Shown: piece after piece, positions 26,971 to 35,751 of the stretch
How the letters are laid out: each line of letters starts with the position of its first letter
Position numbering within the stretch: the first letter of the stretch is position 1
Source of the DNA: Pandoraea terrae
GTDB taxonomy: Bacteria > Pseudomonadota > Gammaproteobacteria > Burkholderiales > Burkholderiaceae
Assembly: GCF_902459695.1 (NCBI RefSeq)
Contig: NZ_CABPRZ010000013.1
Span: 112,066-176,065, forward strand
Direction of reading: 5' to 3'
DNA length: 64,000 bases
Made by a program: the position numbers and the translations under genes
Notes under the pieces: generated by a model
Seen by the model: only the letters and a program-made list of their open reading frames with translations
Told to the model about the DNA's origin: nothing
Database searches by the model: none

Positions 26971-27945
26971 TCAGGCGACGCGGGCGATGCCCGTGCCGAC
27001 TCTTTCGAGCGTTTGCAGGACGATGGCGCATGAGCGCGGATGGGTGCCCAGCGCCACGTGCCCGAGTGCGGACAGGGGAATCATGTGGGCGCCGACGAGC
27101 GCGCAGGTGCGTGCCGGATACACAACATTGTCGTGATACGAATAGATTGACGTGAGCCGGCTGCGCGCAGCTTCAGTCTCGCTGCGGCCGAGTTCGGCCA
27201 GCCATTCGCTGCCAACAGCCATTTGCGCAACGTTGTCGCCGATGCCGAGGCGCGCGTGCAGGGTACCCAGGTGCGGCGAGCCCAGCGTGATGGTGTGCAG
27301 CACCGGGAGCGTGGGGTGCGCACGCAGACAGGCCCGCGCCGCGATGCCGCCCATGCTGTGGCCGAGCAGCACCACAGGCCGGCGTGTGCGGCTGGCTAGC
27401 CGCTCGACGGCAGCCGCGATTTCGTCGGCGTAACCGTCGATGCCGCCGAGCAAGGGTGCCAGGTTGATGGCGTCGCTTTCGTACCCCGCTTCGGCCAGAT
27501 GGCCCTGAAAGCGCAGCCAGAACGCCCGGTTGCAGCCATAACCATGCAGGCACAGGACGGCCACAGGACGCGCAGGCCCGTCCGCAGGGCGCGGCCGGAA
27601 GGCACTTCGCCACGGCTGGCAAAGGTCGAGCAGCAGAATCGACGCACAGCATTCATAGGCCCACACGCCGAACTGCATGCCGAAACCGCCGGCGCGCCGC
27701 TCCGGTGTGGGATCGCTTCTCGCGGCCATCGAGAATCCGGCGGCCAGCCCGGCGGCGTGGGCCAGAGGCAACCAGAGCAGCGCCCAGAGGAGGCTGATCC
27801 AAACGTAATGCCAGAGGCTGTATGTCACACCGGCCACGACCACGGAAAACGCGACCTGTGTTGCAGCGTACGCAAGGTGCGGGCGTGACGGCCGCACGGG
27901 ATCGGCGGCGTTAGGCGGATGCACGATGCGGACTGGCGGGGCCAT
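26971..27945 (-). CDS. Alpha/beta hydrolase with N-terminal membrane segments (lipase-like)
   Basis: A 324-residue protein. Two hydrophobic segments (about 30-75) precede a hydrolase fold with oxyanion-type LCLHGYGCN and the nucleophile elbow GHSMGGIAAR (catalytic Ser). A late His near the C-terminus in ALGHVALGTHP can complete the triad. Similar to bacterial lipases/acyltransferases anchored in the membrane; substrate unknown. I start at MAPPVRI, 19 bases after the RDD gene, so it is in that operon. Confidence 0.8.
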   Translation of the reverse strand: MAPPVRIVHPPNAADPVRPSRPHLAYAATQVAFSVVVAGVTYSLWHYVWISLLWALLWLPLAHAAGLAAGFSMAARSDPTPERRAGGFGMQFGVWAYECCASILLLDLCQPWRSAFRPRPADGPARPVAVLCLHGYGCNRAFWLRFQGHLAEAGYESDAINLAPLLGGIDGYADEIAAAVERLASRTRRPVVLLGHSMGGIAARACLRAHPTLPVLHTITLGSPHLGTLHARLGIGDNVAQMAVGSEWLAELGRSETEAARSRLTSIYSYHDNVVYPARTCALVGAHMIPLSALGHVALGTHPRSCAIVLQTLERVGTGIARVA

Positions 27946-27964
27946 GGCGGCGGGGCTCAGCCGG

Positions 27965-28540
27965 TCATTTCCCGAGCACGCTGACGAGCCGCGTGCCGGC
28001 AAGACGGTCGTGCAGAAACTGATGGTCGCGGTCGAACCGCATGGTGGAGGCCCACAGGGTCAGCCAGCCGACCAGCACCGCCACGCTTGCCCACCCGGTC
28101 AACCCCAATGCCCAGTCGAGCGCAGCCGCGGGCAGCACCCACAGCCAGGCAAGCAGATAGCGGCCGATGGCGCGTCCGGCCGACGGTGCACGGCCGTGCG
28201 TGTCGACCAGCCGAATCTTCCATGTCTTCATCGCGAGTGTCTGTCCGCCATGACACCAGAACCAGACAAAGTATGCGCCCAGCACCAGGAAAAGCCACGC
28301 CTGCATGGCATGGCGGTACATCAAGGCATTGCGTTGCTGCGTGAGGGCGCTGAACAGGTAGCCGGCGAGAAACAGTACGCCGAACAGGAGCAGCGATTCG
28401 TAGATCATGCTGAGTCCCCGTCGGCGCAGCGTCGGCGCGGGCCACGCCTGGGGCGCGCGCGATCCGCCGACATCTGCGGGGACGGGGGATGCGCAGGACG
28501 TGGCTGCATCCTGGCGGGTAGGCGTCACGGAATCGGTCAT
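27965..28540 (-). CDS. RDD family membrane protein
   Basis: A 191-residue protein with an RDD domain: RRRGLSMIYESLLLFGVLFL in the first membrane helix and RTxAxKxxxIRLVDTHG-type sequence (TLAMKTWKIRLVDTHG) followed by GRAIGRYLLAWLW. Four helices are visible. RDD proteins are poorly understood; some act in ion transport. The N-terminal 40 residues are polar. It is 241 bases from the DUF3106 gene and may be part of that operon. Confidence 0.83.
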   Translation of the reverse strand: MTDSVTPTRQDAATSCASPVPADVGGSRAPQAWPAPTLRRRGLSMIYESLLLFGVLFLAGYLFSALTQQRNALMYRHAMQAWLFLVLGAYFVWFWCHGGQTLAMKTWKIRLVDTHGRAPSAGRAIGRYLLAWLWVLPAAALDWALGLTGWASVAVLVGWLTLWASTMRFDRDHQFLHDRLAGTRLVSVLGK

Positions 28541-28781
28541 CGGTTTCACGGACCGCACCGGGCAAGCAGCCGGCGGCGGCAAAAAAGCCGATCGGACAGT
28601 CGCGCCGATCGAACGGGCAAAGGAGACGAACGAGAAACCGCCGGCGTCACCGGCTGGACGCCATTATGCGCAACTTTGGCCGGGCCTGCCAGCCATCGGC
28701 AGCGGCGTTGGACGAAAAAACAGGAGCGGCGGGGGGGGCGTTGGCGCTTGCGGAGGCCGGACCGGATGGACCGCGCGGCGG
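28541..28781. other. Gap between DUF3106 and RDD genes
   Basis: No gene is visible in these 241 bases. An inverted Gly-rich/poly-G tract (GGCGGGGGGGGCG near 28730) and several short hairpins occur, but none with a T-run typical of a terminator on the minus strand. The DUF3106 and RDD genes may therefore be one transcript. Confidence 0.35.
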
Positions 28782-29612
28782 TCAATTGTGGTGATAGATC
28801 TCGGAATTGAACACCGACGGGCTGTTGACGTCGGTGCTGGCGCCGGCGGCGCTACCCGGCGCGGCAGCGCCCGGTGCGCCCTGCGCGGGCGCCACGGCGG
28901 GTGCCGGGGCGGACGCCGGGCTGGCCGGTGCGCTGCCGGGTTTCGTGTCGGCGCGTTGTGCCTCCACGGGATTTTGCTTGCGATGGACGGCACCGTACGG
29001 ATTCTTGACGCCTGTCTTGCCACTCGGCGGGGCGCTCACGACGCTGGGCCGGTTGCGCGACTTCTCTTCGGCGGCGAGCTTTTTCTTTTGCTCTTCCGGA
29101 AGTTGCTGATATTGCTCCCACGCCTCGAATTTCCGGCCCGGCGGGAGGGTTTTGGCGTTCAAGTAGCTTTCGCGGGCCAACTGCCGCTGCTCGGGTGTCA
29201 AGCGCACCCAGTCGGCCATGCGTTCATGAAGACGTTTGCGGGCATCCGGCGACAGCTTGTGGTAACGGCTGGCGATCTCGATCCATTTCTCACGTTGACG
29301 CTCGCCCATCGCATTCCAGCTTTGTGCGAGCGGCGCCAGCGCGGCCTGTTGACGCGGTGTCAGCTTGGCCCACGCGCCGCCCGGCGACGGCAGGGCGGCC
29401 ACGGGCGCCGATGCCGGGCCGGCGGCGCCAGGTGCAACTGCGGCCCCGGAAGCACCTGATGGCATGTCCACCGGCGGTGTCGAAGCGGCGGGTGCGGCTT
29501 CGAGCGTATCGCCGGGTAGGTCAGGCGCCGGACCGCTGCGCCACAGCGCCGTCCCGGCAAGGGCGGCGGCGATCAAGGCGGCGAGCAGGATGAATGCGTT
29601 GCGTCGGGTCAC
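28782..29612 (-). CDS. DUF3106 protein with LTxxQ motifs (exported)
   Basis: A 276-residue protein with an N-terminal membrane anchor or signal (about 5-25), a low-complexity Ala/Pro/Gly stretch, then a helical domain (about 80-175) containing two LTxxQ motifs, LTPRQQ and LTPEQR, and a poly-Ala/Pro C-terminal tail. LTxxQ pairs are the hallmark of CpxP/Spy/CnrX-type periplasmic proteins. The start is uncertain: I use GTG 29612 (VTRRNAF...), while TTG 29618 is possible. It lies downstream of the sigma factor and DUF3619 genes. Confidence 0.78.
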   Translation of the reverse strand: MTRRNAFILLAALIAAALAGTALWRSGPAPDLPGDTLEAAPAASTPPVDMPSGASGAAVAPGAAGPASAPVAALPSPGGAWAKLTPRQQAALAPLAQSWNAMGERQREKWIEIASRYHKLSPDARKRLHERMADWVRLTPEQRQLARESYLNAKTLPPGRKFEAWEQYQQLPEEQKKKLAAEEKSRNRPSVVSAPPSGKTGVKNPYGAVHRKQNPVEAQRADTKPGSAPASPASAPAPAVAPAQGAPGAAAPGSAAGASTDVNSPSVFNSEIYHHN

Positions 29613-29636
29613 GTGCAAGGTGTGGTCAGGGGGCGG

Positions 29637-30065
29637 CTACTGGGCGCGTTTCAGGTAGGCGTTGAAGCCATGGTCGGCATAGGCGGAGAGCGGCAGTTCG
29701 TCGCTCAACACGGCGGCGTCGATGTCGGCCAGATCTTCAATATGCTGCTGATGTTCCCAATAGGCGATGCCTGCCAGACCGACAATCAGCGCGGCCAGCG
29801 GCCAAAGCAGGCCCAGGCGGCCGAGCTTTTCCAGCCGGCCCGGACGGCGCGGTGCGTGGTCGGCAGCTTGCCCGGCCACGCCTGCATAGGCGAGCGCCGG
29901 CGCCAAAGCCGTCTGCGGTTCGGGCTTCTTGTGGGCAACGGCGACGCGGCGCGCTTCGGCGAGGCGTGCGGCGATGCCCGGCGGCAATTCACCCGAAGAT
30001 TCTTCGAGTGCTTGCCGCACACGGTGTGCGAATCGGATTTCCCTCGTATCCAGATCGTGACTCAT
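29637..30065 (-). CDS. DUF3619 single-span membrane protein, possible anti-sigma factor
   Basis: A 142-residue protein with an N-terminal polar helical region (about 1-90), one membrane segment (about 93-112; LLWPLAALIVGLAGIAYW) and a short acidic C-terminal tail. The topology is that of a small anti-sigma factor, and the ATG overlaps the stop of the upstream ECF sigma gene (ATGA). The name DUF3619 is known; an anti-sigma role is my inference from topology and context. Confidence 0.78.
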   Translation of the reverse strand: MSHDLDTREIRFAHRVRQALEESSGELPPGIAARLAEARRVAVAHKKPEPQTALAPALAYAGVAGQAADHAPRRPGRLEKLGRLGLLWPLAALIVGLAGIAYWEHQQHIEDLADIDAAVLSDELPLSAYADHGFNAYLKRAQ

Positions 30066-30631
30066 AATCTGATCCCTTTTGCCTTGAGCGCGTTTGCGAG
30101 CGAATGGGTGGCTCGCGAGCAGTGCGTCTTCACGCTGCCCTCCGAGCAACCCATGGCAGCCGCGGTTTCGGCGACGTCCATATCTTCCCAATAACGCATG
30201 AGGAAGGCTTCCCGTTGACGTGCGGGTAGCTTATGAATCTCTTCTTCGATCAGGTTCAGGACTTCCGCGCGCGACACCTGGTCTTCGCTGCTCTCGCAAA
30301 GCACTGACCCATCCTGGGCCAACAAGGTTTCCAGCGGATCGTAATCGTCGTCGTCGCTGCTGCCGCCGCCGAGATTGGAAAACAGCGTCACCCACGTATT
30401 CCGGACCTTCTGGCGGCGGAAATGATCGTGTATGGTGTTCTGGAGAATGCGCTGAAACAGCAATGGCAGGTCGGCCGCCGGCTTGTCGCCGTACTTCTCG
30501 GCCAGCCGGATCATTGCATCCTGAACGATATCGAGGGCGGCCTCGTCGTCGCGGACGGCATAGACGGCCTGCTTGAAAGCGCGCCGTTCGATGCCCGCGA
30601 GAAAGTCCGCCAGTTCCTTGTCAGATGCCAT
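30062..30631 (-). CDS. ECF-type RNA polymerase sigma factor
   Basis: A 189-residue group IV sigma factor. Region 2 spans about residues 8-75 (RRAFKQAVYAVRDDEAALDIVQDAMIRLAEKYG, then DHFRRQKVRN); region 4 spans about 130-185 (LPARQREAFLMRYWEDMDVAETAAAMGCSEGSVKTHCSRATHSL). A Ser/Asp-rich linker of about 30 residues between them is longer than usual. The gene leads an operon with DUF3619 and DUF3106 and is divergent from ilvB. The frame is open upstream to 30931, but MASDKE is the clear start. Confidence 0.9.
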   Translation of the reverse strand: MASDKELADFLAGIERRAFKQAVYAVRDDEAALDIVQDAMIRLAEKYGDKPAADLPLLFQRILQNTIHDHFRRQKVRNTWVTLFSNLGGGSSDDDDYDPLETLLAQDGSVLCESSEDQVSRAEVLNLIEEEIHKLPARQREAFLMRYWEDMDVAETAAAMGCSEGSVKTHCSRATHSLANALKAKGIRL

Positions 30632-30889
30632 CCGGTGGGGTAAGCGTGGCTTGTGAGCCACATTGCTGAAATGCGATATATAAGCGTAAATGCCGCGTTT
30701 TGACTGCCGGGCCGCCAGATTGCGCGAATGAAGGGCCTGCAGAAAACGCAGATGCGGTGCGGATGCTAGCAAAAAACGTCCGACATGTAACGGCTTTTGC
30801 TCATTTGCCACACCCCGGCGTCGAATCGTCCCAATTTTGCACCAATTTGGCGCGTCTTGGCGCCATTCATGAATTTCTTGATAACCGGC

Positions 30890-30918
30890 TTGACCATTCC
30901 GGTGCAAACCTATATCGT
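30890..30918 (+). promoter_or_regulatory. Putative ilvB promoter
   Basis: TTGACC (30890-30895) and TATCGT (30913-30918) are separated by 17 bases, placing a transcript start near 30925, just ahead of the leader ORF. The -10 is weak, so this is tentative. Confidence 0.4.
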
Positions 30919-30937
30919 CCCAAGTTCGCAATATGAT

Positions 30938-31057
30938 GTGATTGTCTTAATATCGGCACTGCCTATCCGGATTGCCCATCATTCAGACGCGCCGCTTGAT
31001 CCCGGGCCACAAGCTCGCGGGGAGAGCACCCGATCAAATTTTTTGCCGAAAACTTGA
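30938..31057 (+). CDS. Candidate ilv leader peptide
   Basis: A 39-codon ORF with a GTG start encoding M-IVLISALPIRIA at its N-terminus: eight of the first twelve residues are Ile, Val or Leu. It ends ten bases before the ilvB start, and its 3' half coincides with a terminator-like hairpin. The N-terminal composition and position are those of an attenuator leader, but the ribosome site is poor and the frame stays open upstream to an ATG at 30869, so the true start is uncertain. Confidence 0.45.
   Translation: MIVLISALPIRIAHHSDAPLDPGPQARGESTRSNFLPKT
30996..31044 (+). terminator. Candidate attenuator hairpin upstream of ilvB
   Basis: TTGATC (30996-31001) pairs with GATCAA (31032-31037), continued by GGG (31004-31006) with CCC (31029-31031) across a two-base bulge and by GCTC/GAGC inside. 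ATTTTTT follows at 31038-31044. This is terminator-like and lies between the leader ORF's Ile/Val/Leu codons and the ilvB start. Confidence 0.55.
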
Positions 31058-31067
31058 AAGGTCGACG

Positions 31068-32834
31068 ATGAACATGCCAAGCGCGGAATTTTCCGAAGCG
31101 GACGCTTCTCGCCATTCCCCCTCCGATGAACTGATCGGCGCCGAAATTCTCGTGCGCGCGCTTCAGGACGAGGGTGTCGAGCATCTCTGGGGCTATCCCG
31201 GCGGCTCGGTGCTCTACATCTACGACGAACTCTACAAGCAGGACCGCATCCAGCATATCCTGGTGCGCCACGAGCAGGCTGCCGTGCATGCGGCCGACGC
31301 ATATTCGCGTTCCACCGACAAGGTCGGCGTGTGCCTCGTGACGTCCGGCCCGGGCGTGACCAATGCCGTGACCGGCATCGCCACCGCCTATATGGATTCG
31401 GTGCCCCTCGTGATTATCACCGGACAGGTGCCGACGGCCGCGATCGGCCAGGACGCCTTCCAGGAATGCGACACGGTCGGCATCACGCGTCCCTGCGTGA
31501 AACATAACTTCCTGGTCAAGGACGTGCGCGATCTCGCCGTCACGATCAAGAAGGCGTTCTACATCGCCAAAACCGGCCGTCCCGGCCCGGTGCTGGTCGA
31601 TATCCCCAAAGACGTGTCGAAGGCGCGCGCCCGTTACGAATATCCGAAGACGGTGTCGCTGCGTTCGTACAATCCGGTGACGAAGGGCCATTCGGGCCAG
31701 ATCCGCAAGGCGATGAGCCTGCTGCTGTCAGCCAAACGCCCCTATATCTACACCGGCGGCGGCGTCATTCTCGCCGATGCGTCGAAGGAACTGAACCAGT
31801 TCGCCGATCTGCTCGGCTATCCGGTGACCAATACGCTGATGGGCCTCGGCGGCTATCGTGCCAGCGACAAGAAGTTCCTGGGCATGCTCGGCATGCATGG
31901 CACGTACGAAGCCAACATGGCGATGCAGAACTGTGACGTCCTGATCGCCATTGGCGCGCGTTTTGACGATCGCGTTATCGGCAATCCGGCCCACTTCGCG
32001 GAATCGCCGCGCAAGATCATTCATATCGACATCGATCCGTCGTCGATTTCCAAGCGAGTCAAGGTCGATATTCCGATCGTCGGCGACGTGAAGGAAGTCC
32101 TGCGCGAAATGATCGAGAACCTGCAATCGGCCGAGCACGGTCCGGACACGGCGGCGCTGGCCGAATGGTGGAAGCAGATCGAGGAATGGCGCGCACGTGA
32201 TTGCCTGGCATTCGACCGCAATAGCGAGATCATCAAGCCGCAGCACGTGGTCGAAACGTACTGGAAGCTGACCAATGGCGAGGCCTACGTGTGCTCGGAC
32301 GTCGGCCAGCACCAGATGTGGGCGGCCCAGTACTACAAGTTTGACAAGCCGCGCCGCTGGATCAATTCCGGCGGCCTGGGCACGATGGGTTTCGGCCTGC
32401 CGGCCGCGATGGGCGTGAAAATGGCCCACCCGGACGCGGAAGTCGCCTGCATCACCGGCGAAGGTTCGATCCAGATGTGCATTCAGGAGCTGTCGACGTG
32501 CCTGCAGTACGCGACGCCGGTCAAGATTCTCTCGCTCAACAACCGCTACCTGGGCATGGTGCGCCAGTGGCAGCAGATCGAATACAGCAAGCGCTATTCC
32601 AGTTCCTACATGGACGCGCTGCCCGATTTCGTGAAGCTGGCCGAGGCTTATGGCCATGTGGGCATGCGGATCGAGAAGTCGGCGGATGTCGAGCCGGCGC
32701 TGCGCGAAGCCTTGAAGATGAAGGACCGCACGGTGTTCATGGATTTCCAAACGGATCCCACCGAGAACGTCTGGCCGATGGTCCAGGCGGGCAAGGGCAT
32801 CAGCGAGATGCTGCTCGGTTCGGAAGATCTGTAA
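31068..32834 (+). CDS. ilvB: Acetolactate synthase large (catalytic) subunit
   Basis: A 588-residue ThDP- and FAD-dependent enzyme that joins pyruvate to pyruvate or 2-oxobutyrate, the first committed step to valine, leucine and isoleucine. The catalytic Glu lies in VRHEQAAVHAADAY; the ThDP/Mg motif GEGSIQMCIQELST...NNRYLGM is intact near residue 465. Start ATG 31068 follows AAAGG. First gene of ilvB-ilvH-ilvC; the family member with this sequence is often labelled ilvI. Confidence 0.95.
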   Translation: MNMPSAEFSEADASRHSPSDELIGAEILVRALQDEGVEHLWGYPGGSVLYIYDELYKQDRIQHILVRHEQAAVHAADAYSRSTDKVGVCLVTSGPGVTNAVTGIATAYMDSVPLVIITGQVPTAAIGQDAFQECDTVGITRPCVKHNFLVKDVRDLAVTIKKAFYIAKTGRPGPVLVDIPKDVSKARARYEYPKTVSLRSYNPVTKGHSGQIRKAMSLLLSAKRPYIYTGGGVILADASKELNQFADLLGYPVTNTLMGLGGYRASDKKFLGMLGMHGTYEANMAMQNCDVLIAIGARFDDRVIGNPAHFAESPRKIIHIDIDPSSISKRVKVDIPIVGDVKEVLREMIENLQSAEHGPDTAALAEWWKQIEEWRARDCLAFDRNSEIIKPQHVVETYWKLTNGEAYVCSDVGQHQMWAAQYYKFDKPRRWINSGGLGTMGFGLPAAMGVKMAHPDAEVACITGEGSIQMCIQELSTCLQYATPVKILSLNNRYLGMVRQWQQIEYSKRYSSSYMDALPDFVKLAEAYGHVGMRIEKSADVEPALREALKMKDRTVFMDFQTDPTENVWPMVQAGKGISEMLLGSEDL

Positions 32835-32912
32835 CACGGCCAGCGCGCGGGTGCCGGCGACGCCGGCCCGCGACGCGCCGTGTCAATTGACAAGGACAAT
32901 CCGGGATACACC

Positions 32913-33404
32913 ATGAGGCACATTATTTCTGTTTTGCTTGAGAACGAACCGGGAGCGCTGTCGCGCGTGGTCGGCCTGTTCTCGGCGCGTGGTTACAATA
33001 TCGAAACCTTGACCGTGGCCCCCACCGAAGACCGTTCGCTGTCGCGGATGACGGTGGTGACGACGGGGTCGGACGACGTGATCGAACAGATCACGAAACA
33101 CCTGAACCGGCTGATTGAAGTCGTGAAGGTGGTCGACCTGACCGAAGGCGCGCACATCGAACGTGAGTTGATGCTCATCAAGGTGCGCGCGGTGGGCAAG
33201 GAGCGCGAGGAAATGAAGCGGATGTCGGATATTTTCCGCGGACGCATCATCGACGTGACGGAGAAGACCTACACGATCGAACTGACGGGCAATTCGGCGA
33301 AGCTCGACGCGTTCATCGAAGGGCTCGACCAGGCGTCGATTCTCGAAACCGTACGTACCGGCGGTTCGGGCATCGGGCGTGGCGAGCGCATCCTTAAAGT
33401 CTGA
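32913..33404 (+). CDS. ilvH: Acetolactate synthase small (regulatory) subunit
   Basis: A 163-residue subunit that activates the large subunit and gives valine feedback inhibition. The N-terminal ACT domain (HIISVLLENEPGALSRVVGLFSARGYNIETL) with the valine-site Asn/Gly region and the C-terminal ALS_ss domain (RELMLIKV...DVTEKTYTIELTG) are complete. It lies 78 bases after ilvB, preceded by an open frame but with the family's usual MRHIISV start. Confidence 0.96.
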   Translation: MRHIISVLLENEPGALSRVVGLFSARGYNIETLTVAPTEDRSLSRMTVVTTGSDDVIEQITKHLNRLIEVVKVVDLTEGAHIERELMLIKVRAVGKEREEMKRMSDIFRGRIIDVTEKTYTIELTGNSAKLDAFIEGLDQASILETVRTGGSGIGRGERILKV

Positions 33405-33424
33405 CCTTCTTAATGAGAGTCGCC

Positions 33425-33670
33425 ATGCGGGACTGGTTCATGTTCGACAAGATGATCACGCCGATCCTCTTGCGCATCGGTTTCGTGCTGGCGGTGCTGG
33501 GCGCATTGGCGGCCGGCATTGCGAGTGCGGTGAACGGTGAAGTCCTGCGCGGCATCGGTATTGCGGTATTCGGCATCGTCGGTGCGCGGATTTCCAGCGA
33601 GTTGTTGATCCTTCTTTTCAGAATCCACGAGAATCTGGTGGAGATCAACCACAGCTTGAAAAGCAAGTGA
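33425..33670 (+). CDS. DUF4282 family small membrane protein
   Basis: An 81-residue protein between ilvH and ilvC. MRDWFMFDKMITPILLRIGF, then a hydrophobic segment, then RISSELLILLFRIHENLVEI matches DUF4282 in layout (two membrane helices). Function unknown. An in-frame ATG at 33413 would add four residues; neither start has a strong ribosome site. Its position inside the ilv cluster is probably just co-expression. Confidence 0.7.
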   Translation: MRDWFMFDKMITPILLRIGFVLAVLGALAAGIASAVNGEVLRGIGIAVFGIVGARISSELLILLFRIHENLVEINHSLKSK

Positions 33671-33711
33671 AAGCGGGACACTGCGGCACTACGCCCCTTT
33701 TTCGATTTTGA

Positions 33712-34761
<1,050 letters not shown>

Positions 34762-35044
34762 GTTTGCGTCCGTGCGCGGCGGTGCCAGCATCGCCGTGCA
34801 CAGCAAGCTTCCAAGCCGTCCGGGCGCCGATGCTGGCGTGTCGGGCGGCTTTTTCTTTGCGGGGGCTTTGGGGAAAAAAATGCCGCTCCCATGGCGGCAT
34901 TGTTACAATGCCGCCACGCCGGGCACTTGCCAGCGGGATGCGTCGCTTTTGCGACGGCATGGCCGCCGGGTAGCGTGACCCTTGCGCCCCGGTTTTGCCG
35001 GGGCCCGATTTTCACTGTTTTCGCAAAGGACGCGAGTCATTCGC
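34762..35044. other. ilvC-psd intergenic region with a perfect inverted repeat
   Basis: Holds the ilvC terminator and then three related segments: ATGCCGC (34880-34886), TGGCGGCATTG (34892-34902) and CAATGCCGCCA (34906-34916). The last two form an 11-bp perfect inverted repeat with a TTA loop spanning TACAAT, a possible -10. Alternative pairing with the first segment is also possible. The psd ribosome site (AAGGA at about 35025) follows. Confidence 0.6.
34814..34858 (+). terminator. Terminator after ilvC
   Basis: AGCCGTCCGG (from 34814) pairs with the region ending TCGGGCGGCT (34841-34850, with two G-T wobbles), followed by TTTTCTTT. It closes the ilv operon before psd. Confidence 0.75.
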
Positions 35045-35680
35045 ATGAATTATCCTCACCCGATCATTGCCCGAGAAGGCTGGCCGTTCCTGGCCGGCGC
35101 CGTCGCCATTGCGCTGGTGGTCCATTTCCTTGCGGGCGTGCTGTGGGCCGCGCCGCTGTGGGTGATCGCCTTGTTCGTGCTGCAGTTCTTCCGCGATCCG
35201 CCGCGCCCCGTGCCGCAACTGGCGGGCGCCGTGCTTTCGCCGGCCGACGGCCGCATCGTCGCCATCGAGACGACGCAGGATCCCTATGCAGGCCGCGAGG
35301 CGCTGAAGATCAGCGTGTTCATGAACGTTTTCAACGTCCATTCGAACCGCGCGCCCGTTGACGGCACGGTGACCAAGGTGGAGTATTTCCCTGGACGCTT
35401 CTTCAATGCCGATCTCGACAAGGCATCGCTCGAGAACGAGCGCAACGCGCTTGTGATCGACGTGGGCGGCCAGATCGTGACCAGTGTGCAGGTCGCAGGC
35501 CTGATCGCGCGCCGCATCCTGTGCTACGTCAAGGCGGGCGATTCGCTCACGCGTGGCCAGCGTTATGGCTTTATCCGCTTCGGCTCGCGCGTGGACGTCT
35601 ACCTGCCGCTGGGCTCGCGTCCGCGTGTGGCGATCGGCGACAAGGTATCGGCCACGTCCACCATTCTGGCCGAACTGTAA
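35045..35680 (+). CDS. psd: Phosphatidylserine decarboxylase proenzyme
   Basis: A 211-residue inner-membrane proenzyme that makes phosphatidylethanolamine. It self-cleaves at the Gly180-Ser181 bond (in RFGSRVD) to give the pyruvoyl prosthetic group; the LSPADG block and [14 protein letters not shown] are conserved. The short PSD type with one N-terminal helix (about 12-45) is standard here. AAGGA lies 15-20 bases upstream of ATG 35045. Next gene is pssA, which makes its substrate, so the two are an operon. Confidence 0.95.
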   Translation: MNYPHPIIAREGWPFLAGAVAIALVVHFLAGVLWAAPLWVIALFVLQFFRDPPRPVPQLAGAVLSPADGRIVAIETTQDPYAGREALKISVFMNVFNVHSNRAPVDGTVTKVEYFPGRFFNADLDKASLENERNALVIDVGGQIVTSVQVAGLIARRILCYVKAGDSLTRGQRYGFIRFGSRVDVYLPLGSRPRVAIGDKVSATSTILAEL

Positions 35681-35751
35681 TCCGCCCTGCGGTTCCCTAC
35701 GACATTCCGCCCCGAATCGGGGACTGAGCGCTCAAGCATCGCAAGGAGTCC

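Larger units (their letters stand above)
30632..31067. other. Divergent sigma factor / ilvB intergenic region
   Basis: These 436 bases hold the sigma-operon promoter (left) and the ilvB leader (right). A stem GTGGCT/AGCCAC (30646-30661) lies in the sigma mRNA leader. To the right, an Ile/Val/Leu-rich short ORF and a terminator-like hairpin precede ilvB; see the separate entries. Confidence 0.6.

Noticed and set aside
30646..30661. Hairpin GTGGCT/AGCCAC in front of the sigma gene
   Set aside because: A 6-bp stem alone is too common in this GC content to be called regulatory.
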